A DNA stretch of 64,000 bases from Usnea hakonensis. Its lineage: Eukaryota; Ascomycota; Lecanoromycetes; Lecanorales; Parmeliaceae. The stretch is from assembly GCA_013423325.1 (NCBI GenBank), contig BLJB01000081.1:62311-126310 (forward strand). Reading direction: 5' to 3'. Position numbers and translations under genes: made by a program. Below the pieces are notes generated by a model. The model searched no databases. It saw only the letters and a list, made by a program, of their open reading frames with translations, and was not told the origin of the DNA. Positions 55,731 through 64,000 of the stretch are shown here, in pieces. Each line of letters opens with the position of its first letter. Within the stretch, counting starts at the first letter, position 1.

Positions 55731-58003
55731 ATGGCCACCGACGCTGCGGCGAATTACTCAAGGCCAGCTCCATCTCCTACAAACCGAAACAGAACACCTC
55801 CAGTCCTGTCCTTCGTCTCACCGCCGCCGTCAGTCGCAATCCCACCTCTTTCATACTCTCCCAAAGGCTTTGAGCAAGGAGGCAAGACGAGTCCCTCTAC
55901 GCCGGGGCAGAGAAGGAGACCACTCTCTTCTTCTTCGCCGAACACAGGAAGATCACAAGACTCTCAATTTTCAATGAAAAACAACCCCGAAAGCGCCACA
56001 CGAACCCCTCCTCCGCGCAAATCATCATTTGAATATGGGGATGATGCGTACATGAGAAGGCCTGTTGGAGGATCTGAAAATTGGGAGCCTGAGGAACACT
56101 TCGGAAATGAACAAGATGAAAGCACTAGTGGATCAAGACCGTTTACGCAGTCAATACCCTACCGGCAACTGCTTACTACGGAAGCATCTCAGACCTTACA
56201 ACAGCCGCAGAGTGGGATTATATCGACAGTGAATGGCAGTGGCTCAGATTCAAGACACGCATCAGGAGGAAGCTCAGTGAGCGTCTCAGAACCAGAAGAG
56301 ACCTTTCAACCTTTGCAATATCATCACCAGATTTTTCAGACAGGTGGTCGCAAGGCTTCCGTAGATAGCAGCGCTTCCAATCAGAAGAACCGACAATCTC
56401 CTGACAGCGTGCCTCCAGTTCCGCCTCATCATCACCAGCATCTCTCCCCTATGGGCAGCAGTACGCGGCTCGGTGCGAATCTCGCACGGCCGTCCTCTGC
56501 CTACTCCTCCGGATCTGAACTTGGACCCCCTGGACGAACACACTCGCCTCAATCTGCGCGGACGCCTTCTCCCTCCAGACTCTCCCCGGACTCCCGGCCT
56601 ATGTCGTACGTTGACCTACTAAATGTCCCCTATCCACAACCTCCCCCAGCTCCATCGAATCTTGACAATGCACATCTGCGCTCAGCTGTGGGCGGTAGTG
56701 CATCTTTACTCAGCTCTAAGGCGACTTTGGATATGTATCGTGCCAACGTCAAGAAAACGAACGATCCTACCATACAGTACGAGTTTGCAGTGTTCATGGT
56801 CAATGCTGCCCAAGAGCTAGCTACTAGCGAGAAGGACAATGACAGTCAGAGACAGTCTAGTCCAAGGCCAACACGAGACCTTGAAAGTCCGCACCGTGGT
56901 GGTTCCACACCCGGCGGGTCGCAGGGGGATCTCCTGCGCGAAGCTCGGCAAATACTTCAAAAGCTCTCCGATCGAAGCTATCCCTACGCTCAATATTACT
57001 TGGGAGACGGCTACGCTTCTGGTCTCTTCAACAAAGGCATTGAAGACAATGACCGCGCATTCCCACTCTTTGTGGCCGCCAGCAAGCACGGTCACGCAGA
57101 AGCTGGTTATCGAGCTGCGTTGTGCTACGAGTTTGGCTGGGGCTCTCGAAAAGATCCACAAAAGGCCGTTCAATTTTATCGACAGTCGGCCTCGAAGAAC
57201 CACCCGGGTGCGATGTCACGGTTGGGAAAGGCATGCTTGACTGGTGAAATGGGCTTGGGGAACCGCTATCGTGAGGGGGTGAAATGGCTCAAACGGGCTG
57301 CGGAATCTGCAGACTTCCAATACAACTCCGCACCCTATGAGCTTGCACTCTTACACGAAACAGGGTTTGGTGACGATATATTCAAGGACGAGGCGTATGC
57401 GGCACAGCTCTTCACCCAGTCAGCCGACCTAGGCCATGTGGAAGCGAACTACAGGCTTGGAGACTCGTATGAGCACGGAACCTTGAGCTGTCCCAAAGAC
57501 CCGGCATTGAGCGTGCACTTCTACACAGGCGCCGCCCAGAGAGGCCATCCATTGGCAATGATGGCCCTTTGCGCATGGTACATGGTCGGAGCAGAGCCAG
57601 TGCTAGACAAGGATGAGAACGAGGCGTACGAGTGGGCTAGGAACGCCGCTGCGACTGGTAAGCGTATTCATTACATCCCATGCATTGAAGCCCTTGTATT
57701 CTACCGCGTTGCCTATCCCCACCTGCCCGCGCCTTTTCCTAACATCGCCCAGGTCTACCAAAAGCCGAATACGCCGTTGGCTACTTCACAGAAATGGGCA
57801 TCGGCTGCCGACGCGACCCCCTCGAATCCAACAAGTGGTACGTCAAAGCCGCCGACTCCGGCGACGAGCGAGCGAAGCATCGGCTCCTCGCCATACAGGC
57901 GGCGGCCTCTGGCGGCTCGTCGACCTCCTCGTTGCAGACGCCGTCCAGCACGAGCAAAAAGAGCAGCGACGAGAAAGCGAGGAAGAAATGGGGCCTCTTT
58001 TAG
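55731..58003 (+). CDS. SKT5/CHS4-type activator of chitin synthase (Sel1 repeats)
   Basis: Two exons: 55731-57657 and 57753-58003, giving 725 residues; the 95 bp intron restores GLPKAEYAVGYFTEMGIG across the joint. Residues 1-340 are Ser/Pro-rich and disordered. A segment LDMYRANVKKTNDPTIQYEF at about residue 340 opens the conserved part, followed by Sel1-like repeats to about 700: YAQYYLGDGYASGLFNKGIE, AGYRAALCYEFGWGSRKDPQ, AMSRLGKACLTGEMGLGNRY, ANYRLGDSYEHGTLSCPKDP, and MGIGCRRDPLESNKWYVKAA. Yeast Chs4/Skt5 with this architecture binds and activates Chs3 at the bud neck. The C-terminus ends KKWGLF, lacking the CaaX prenylation box present in yeast Chs4. Divergently placed next to the class IV synthase at 53904. 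Confidence 0.92.
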
Positions 58004-59129
58004 TGGGCGGCTCGTGATAGTGTGATGAGTTAGAGGGGTTATGTAAAGCGTTTTGCATTTTGGGCATCTGCATTTTCATCATCATCATCATCATCATCAA
58101 GCGTTGCATCGTACCTCAAACTGCATGGGATAATACGCCGTTAGAGGGGCTCAGGAGTGTACTGGGATGGGTAGGGTACTTTACCTGGCATTGGGGGCAT
58201 CCGGGCCAAAAGCGAAGAAAAAGAAAGTGGGAGAGGAGAAGGGTTTTTGGGTTACTATAATTCAAAAGGTCATCTAGCATTACCCAGTCTAGACTCGGGC
58301 GAAATCAAAAGCAAAGAGTCTCTCCTCATCATCGAATGTCGACATTCCTCATCTGTCTACTCGTATCTTTCCCTCCCACCCCACCATCTCTGTCTCTCCC
58401 CTCTCCCTCTCCCTCTCCCTCTCCCTCTCCCTCTCCCGGATTCCCCATAACCCCGCTCCAAACCACAAAAACATACCATCACACCTCTTCCCCTCCTCTT
58501 CCACTGCTACTCAATCCAGCACAGCACACTACAATCTCCAAACACGTAGCGTATGCAAAACCAACGATATCGAGCAACGACCCCATTTCCCGGGCAGCAT
58601 GGCATAATTCTTTACTTTGATCGATTTCCAATTCACACTCGCGCACATGATTACACTTCGGAGTGGTTATGTAAGCCAGGAAGGTTATGTTCGGGGCGGG
58701 TTGAATGCTCCATGTAGGATTGCGAGTTTGACTTATGATAAGAGTTTATCTTGTTTTCTCTGGATCTTGCATGATGGGTGTCTGTTCCTGAGGTGTATGC
58801 GTCTGTATTTGGTTTTGTGTGGGGGTGGGGTGTACCGGCGATAACAGCTTTTTTTAGGTGTCATGCTGGATCCACGCGAGAGCGAATATGAAGATTGCCG
58901 GATGAGATGCAAGGGCTTTCCAGGGTCTTCTGTTTAGTTCCCAGGATGGTGTGTAAGGTCATGAGGATTGTCAGGAGTAAATTGGATCCGGACTTCTTTG
59001 GAGAAATTTCTGCCGACTCCAGTTGGGTACGCGGGAACACCCTGGATGTGAGCGGCTTGAGATTTTCTGTAGAAGTGCGCCAACTGGAGAACCTCGTAGA
59101 CCGAGGATCCCTCGCTTGGACTCACTTGA
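58004..59129. other. Intergenic, 1.1 kb with microsatellites
   Basis: Contains (CAT)n at 58077-58099 and (CCCTCT)n at 58392-58437. No gene recognised. Convergent 3' ends of the SKT5-type gene and the DUF202 gene. Confidence 0.55.
58392..58437 (+). repeat. (CCCTCT)n microsatellite
   Basis: About seven uninterrupted copies of the hexamer CCCTCT. Confidence 0.95.
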
Positions 59130-59992
59130 TCAAGTCGCATCCTCAGAATCTTTTCTCGAGTTGGCAGCGACAAGAAGTACGAACAAGGTGAGCACGAACT
59201 AAGCACCCTATCAGTCACGTTGTACCACGGCCGAGGGGCAACCGCACCAAAGCTGTTGTCAAGCCAATCGTATTCATCTCCCAACCTCCAGCATGCACCT
59301 TCCCTCGCAATATAGCATTCTGCTGCCGCCAGAACCTGTATGCTCCCAGTAGTAGAACAACGATTGCTGCTCCGATGCAGATACATGCCAAGGGAATACT
59401 CATAGCATAGTATCCAAACACCTTGTTTGGATTTTGGGCGTGTTCAAGCCTGTAAAGCTGAGCGATGATAACGGAAATCATTGACAAAGCCAGAGATGTT
59501 CTTAAGTATCCAAGAAAAGTACGTTCGAGGGCTGGTGAAGGAAATGGTCAACACAACACTGGGCGACGTTTCCATAAAGCGCTTGTTGAAAGCTCAGTGC
59601 GGATTAAACGACAATCCAATTTTGACAAGTATCCCGTACGTTTAAAACCATTGTAAACTCACAAGAAGCTCGTGTCAAAGCATTTGAGGCATCGAGCCGC
59701 TGGCCTGGCGGAAAGAAAAGCTAAGCGTACCGAAATGATCTCTACATGCCTCATGCGGGACTGTGGCGCTGACCTGTCGCTGCCAAAACTTTCCTAGTGA
59801 TCTTCGCCTTGACGCTGAGTTCGTCCCATTGGGTGTAGCACTGCAAGTATTTGGCACTTGTGCAGAAATATTGTCTTGGGCACTACTTGTATGCAGGACT
59901 TGGTCATATGCTCCCAGCTCGGTAGCTTCTCTGTCGACAGCTTCGTGCTCCTGACGCTCTTCCGAGATCGAAGCTAGTGAAGAAGCAGCCAT
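59130..59992 (-). CDS. DUF202 membrane protein
   Basis: Three exons on the minus strand: 59992-59731, 59531-59248 and 59198-59130, giving 204 residues. Splicing was resolved by the DUF202 signature: the join gives RDHFALERTFLGYLRTSLAL followed by SMISVIIAQLYRL, the hallmark of YidH/DUF202 proteins, and the last 49 bp intron joins GGWEMNTIGLTTAL to FVLTLFVLLVAANSRKD, completing a third transmembrane helix. The middle helix is MSIPLACICIGAAIVVLLLG. The N-terminal 90 residues are hydrophilic and variable. DUF202 proteins are small three-helix membrane proteins; some relatives are subunits of the vacuolar polyphosphate polymerase (Vtc1), but this one is of the general fungal type and has no known function. 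Divergent from the zinc transporter, 403 bp away. Confidence 0.87.
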
Positions 59993-60395
59993 TGATGTCG
60001 CTTGATAGAGCGTAACAGCTTAGGGGGAGAACGGCGAGAGATGTTAGGTAATTCCCACTTCATAGTACTCTCACTGAGCATCAATTATGTCATTCAGATG
60101 GTGGCTCTGAACTGAAATTCCAGCAACAAAGCCCTAACCCTACTTTCGGGGTCTTCCTAGCGCAAGCCATTTCTTTTTCGAAAGTTTATGTTTGTCAATC
60201 ACCAACCTCGCCATCAAATCATCTTAGTCAGACAATCGTCGTCCACAGACTTCTACATCAATCATTTAATATGGACTTAAGGAGATTCCTATCACGCTGA
60301 GACCATACGGAACAAGGCGGCGACTCATTACCCTATTGGCGTCGGAACCTCATAAAATCTTGAGAACTGCCTCCTGGCCGACGTTGTCTGTCACC
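59993..60395. promoter_or_regulatory. Divergent promoter, DUF202 and zinc transporter genes
   Basis: 403 bp between start codons. AT-rich with no obvious TATA box. Shared regulation is possible but unproven. Confidence 0.45.
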
Positions 60396-62339
60396 ATGGC
60401 TCTTTCAAAGTCCACAAGAATCATCATTCTACTAGGAATCGACTGCGCCTTCTTCCTCGTAGAACTCATCGTTGGTGAGCTTATTCTAGGCGAAGCCTTG
60501 CGCTTCTGCTTATGGCGAAAGCTAATCAGGTCTCAGGATACGCCGTACACTCACTAGCCCTCGTTGCAGATTCCTTTCACATGGTCCGTCATGATTCATC
60601 CAATATTACGTTGCTATGAGTTGCTGGATTGTTTACTAACTAGAAGGTGCTGTAGCTTAACGATGTTCTCTCCCTCTGTGTTGGACTATGGGCGGTCAAA
60701 GTCGCAAATCAGAAACAAAGCTCGAAAATGTACACATATGGAGTATGAGTATCCCCTTGGCGTCTACTTTGCGAGGTATCTGACATGTGTTCAGTGGCAA
60801 CGTGCAGAGACGCTAGGTGCTCTCGTAAACGGAGTCTTTCTTGTCGCTCTGTGTCTATCTATTTTTCTGGAGGCAATTCAGAGATTTGTCGAACCGCAGA
60901 CTGTCTCAAATCCATTCCTGGTCTTTATTGTTGGCTGCTTCGGCTTAGCATCTAATATCCTAGGCATTTTCCTCTTCCATGAGCATGGTCATAGTCACGA
61001 AGGCGGTCAGGGTCATTCTCACGGTGGTGCCGATAGGCTTGCAACTGCTGAGGAAGGTCGCAGTTATACTCTTGGTGGGGAACACACTCAAGCGGTAGCA
61101 GATGAAAGCGGGAACGTAGCAGACGTATTGCCGCAAAGTACAGTCGCGGGGTGGCCAAAGTCCACAAGAGCAGCAAGAGAAGGATCACAAGATCGGCTAA
61201 GCCGAGGCTCCAAAGCTTTCACGCTTAGCGATGAGGATGACTCGACTGTCAAAGAGTCCACGTCGCCTCTATCTGTGCGGAAATCGCGTGGTGGCAGCAC
61301 ACGACACCGTCGTCGTCAAAACAGCGGAGGGTCAAGGCCCAGATTCTCCAGCGTTGATGACATGCACATTCACCCTGCGAGTTTCAGACAGGACATCATT
61401 GCACAAAGTCGATTGGAAGACATTGAGTCCGGAGAAGGTAGTAGCGTGTCCTCAGGAGAAGAAGCTGTTGATCAGGACGGGACTGTACCGACAGAGGACA
61501 CGCCACTCCTTGGACATGCGAAGAGCAATGGCTCGACCGAGCACGCAGACAAGAATGGACATCCTCATGCGCATAAGCCCGATGATCGTCATGACTCGTG
61601 GCATGACAACCATAACCACAACCAAACAACAGAAGCTGGTAGTGGTGGACATTCTCATGGAGATCTTAATATGCGCGGTGTTTTTCTACACGTCATGGGA
61701 GACGCTCTTGGGAATATAGGTGTCATTGGATCTGCTCTCATTATTTGGCTCACGGACTACAAATGGCGATTCTACGCAGACCCAGCAATCTCCCTTGTCA
61801 TCACCCTAATAATTCTTGGATCAGCCGTTCCGCTGTGTAAAGCCGCCTCACGGATCTTGCTTCAGGCTGTTCCCGCAGGCATGAGTGTCGATGATATCAA
61901 GGAGGACATTGAAGAGCTTCCAGGAATCGTGAGCTGTCACCATCTTCACGTATGGCAGTTGAGTGACGCCAAAGTGGTCGCGTCACTCCATGTACAGGTC
62001 GAATTTGATTTCAAAGGAGAAGGGTCAAAAAGGTATATGTTGCTTGCCAGGCAAGTCCGTCGTTGTCTCCATGAATACGGCATTCACTCCTCTACAATAC
62101 AGCCAGAATTCTGCCTGAACAGCGAACACCAGCATACTTCCACACAGCACTCAGACACCGAAGACGCCGGCTCTCCCAGACCGAAAGCAGCAAGTAAGGG
62201 TGGTAGCAAAGCAGGTAGCATGCGCACCGAGGCCGAGGCTTGTCTTCTTGATTGCGGCGATGAGTGTGAAGGCGGTCAGTGCTGTGCACCAAGCACAGTC
62301 GAGGCCGACACGCACAACGAAGAGGATCATTCACATTGA
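60396..62339 (+). CDS. CDF zinc transporter, ZRC1/COT1 type
   Basis: Four exons: 60396-60474, 60537-60583, 60656-60742 and 60795-62339, giving 585 residues. The start MALSKSTRIIILLG has an ideal context (CACCATGGC). Exons join as IVG|GYAVHSLALVADSFHM|LNDVLSLCVGLWAVKVANQ and YTYG|WQRAETLGALVNGVF, reproducing the CDF helices; the metal site HxxxD is HMLND in helix II and HVMGD in helix V. A long cytosolic loop is His-rich (HEHGHSHEGGQGHSHGG; HPHAHKPDDRHDSWHDNHNH), and the C-terminal domain ends with DCGDECEGGQCCAP and HNEEDHSH. These proteins move zinc (and cobalt) into the vacuole in exchange for protons. The donor of intron 2 is GTCCGT, unusual but with a good TTTACTAAC branch. Confidence 0.94.
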
Positions 62340-62827
62340 TGGGGCATGTCATTCGGGCAATTTAGCATTGGGCTTTTGCATTACTTTAAGGATGTACATA
62401 GATGCATGATTCTCTTCTGCTGTACATACTTTAGGTCACCAGGCTTGAAAAGCACTAGTACAGCGCATGAGCTCTTTTGTCATACAACACTTCGCAAATT
62501 CTTTGTTCAGCTATCTCAAATACTCCTGCCACAAGCCTATTCTCGAGTTCCAGAAGTTCACTTATGCCACCAGATTCTGATCTGCCCTTGAGGCGTAGAG
62601 TAGGCCGCCTCGTGCCGTCGGCAGAGCGGCAGTATCGATTTGGCGTTGCGTAGGGCTGGCCTTGTAAAATGCCAACGCAGCCAAATTGAATTGACATTTA
62701 CAAGGCGTTCTCAACTTCGGGAATCAGACATTAATCCTAGATAATCGATGCCCTATCGTCCTGGCGACTTTATAGCCCCAGTTCTCACCATGAACGTTAC
62801 TACTCCTCGTATGATAACGATCGTAAT
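62340..62827. other. Intergenic, no gene seen
   Basis: 3' region of the zinc transporter and leader of the metallophosphoesterase gene; no coding sequence recognised. Confidence 0.5.
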
Positions 62828-64000
62828 ATGACCTCTCATCAGAACGGGCACCCCTTTCGCAATGCCTTGATTGACCAGGCGGGCAAGAAGCGTCGCACTT
62901 CCGACGAGCTGCCTTCGTTCTTGGGAAGTTACATACCCGTCTTACAAGATGGTCCCGCTCAAGGGTATCCTTCAAGCTCCAGGCTGGAAACGCGAGTGGA
63001 TTGGAGTGAAGTACGAAGACGAACTTGGGGGATATTACGGACAATACGATCGTGGCAGCCTAAAAATCTGCTCTACGTACCGCTCGCCTTGATCGTTATA
63101 TGGTGGATGGTGCTTTGGTGGGGTGAAGAGGTTGTCTTCAGGCGCAGTGTAGAAGATTGCACCTGGAGCAATTGGGAAAGCTGGGTACTTCAAGTTCCTG
63201 GCAAAGAAAGATAGACGGAATAATCCATGCTGACTGACTTCTAGCCTGCTACATCTACTCCTCACCATGTTGTCCTTATTGCGGATCCTCAACTTGTCGA
63301 TCCCCACACCTACCCAGGGCGGCCCTGGCCCCTCTCTACGCTTACAGTCCGCTACACTGACCTCTACATCCGCAAGTCCTTCCAGCATATCCAAGAAATC
63401 CTAGCTCCAGTTTCCGTGTTTTTCCTAGGTGATCTCTTTGACGGAGGACGAGAATGGTCGACTGGTCAGGGGGATTCAGGGGATGGCATGGACAAGAGAT
63501 GGAAGAAATACGATAGCAGGTTCTGGTTGAAGGAGTACAAACGATTTGCCCGAATATTTTTCAATACCTGGCTACGAGGTGGGCAGGGTCTGACTGGTCG
63601 AAAGATGGTGGCAGGACTTCCAGGTAACCACGATCTTGGACTCGGAAATGGCATACGATTACCGGTGAGAAAGCGGTTTCAGGCCTATTTTGGAAATGGC
63701 AACAGGATAGATGTTATTGGTAATCACACATTCGTGTCGCTGGACACCGTTTCCCTGAGCGCAAAGGGCCAACCAGATCCGGCTACCGGTAGCCAAGGCA
63801 TAGAGGGATCGAACAAGGACATTTGGGGGCCTGTGGAACAATTCCTACGCACCGCCAAAGGCGAGAAATCACGGACCGTTGCGAGAGACCTAAGAGTGCG
63901 GCACGGGAAGGACGAGAACGACAAAATGAGCAATGACATTATAGACATTGAAGAGCCTCGAGCGTGGACCATACCTCTGGACTTTGACCCCGTAAAGAGT
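62828..64000 (+). CDS. CDC1/PGAP5-type membrane metallophosphoesterase, 3' end beyond the window
   Basis: Exon 1 is 62828-63184, exon 2 starts at 63245 and stays open to the end, so the gene is truncated by the window edge at about residue 371. A basic cytosolic N-terminus leads to one membrane segment (LLYVPLALIVIWWMVLWWG) and then CTWSNWESW, joined by the 60 bp intron to PATSTPHHVVLIADPQLVDP. Metallophosphoesterase motifs follow: IADPQLVDPHTYPG, FFLGDLFDGGREW (GDxxDxG) and GLPGNHDLGL (GNHD). The family (yeast Cdc1, human PGAP5) acts at the ER/Golgi, removing ethanolamine phosphate from a GPI-anchor mannose so GPI proteins can leave the ER, and needs Mn. The remainder, including the last histidine motif and C-terminal helices, is not visible. 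Confidence 0.92.

Overview
The window is nuclear DNA from a filamentous ascomycete (Pezizomycotina). Evidence: genes broken by 49-199 bp introns with GT/AG ends and CTAAC/CTGAC branch sites, a Zn(II)2Cys6 regulator, a HET-domain protein, a class IV chitin synthase, a highly reducing polyketide synthase relic, and C-to-T/G-to-A decay typical of repeat-induced point mutation (RIP). I cannot place it below subphylum; Dothideomycetes or Leotiomycetes are guesses. No tRNA, rRNA or CRISPR was seen.

Layout. 0-9.3 kb is accessory and decayed: a ruined amino-acid/GABA-type permease, a poly-G tract with an N gap, an isochorismatase-like hydrolase, a GT71 mannosyltransferase, a 298 bp MITE with 59 bp inverted repeats, and a polyketide synthase pseudogene keeping pieces of methyltransferase, ketoreductase and ACP domains. 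9.4-15.2 kb has an NAD(P)-binding protein and a DMT/SLC35 transporter separated by 3.6 kb without a convincing gene. 16.5-24.7 kb holds two paralogous RBR ubiquitin ligases with identical intron positions, each beside local duplications, with an ARMT1/DUF89 protein between them. 25.5-32.5 kb holds a DHH phosphoesterase and three related BTB/POZ genes, interrupted by a small secreted-protein gene and a decayed LTR retroelement. The middle BTB protein starts with a copy of the histone H3 tail.

32.8-48.4 kb: a SAM methyltransferase with a repeat-expanded N-terminus, a Zn2Cys6 regulator (DAL81/TamA-like), a HET protein, a GH17 glucanase-like wall protein, a glycine-rich repeat protein and a large WD40 protein. 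50.1-58.0 kb: a class IV chitin synthase (CHS3 type) diverges from an SKT5/CHS4-type Sel1-repeat activator, so an enzyme and its known activator share one intergenic region. 59.1-64 kb: a DUF202 membrane protein divergent from a ZRC1-type zinc transporter, then a CDC1/PGAP5 metallophosphoesterase running off the end.

Several genes concern the cell wall or secretory pathway: GT71 mannosyltransferase, GH17, chitin synthase plus activator, and the CDC1 homologue. Exon coordinates for split genes are in the evidence fields; they were worked out by hand from splice signals, reading-frame continuity and family motifs.
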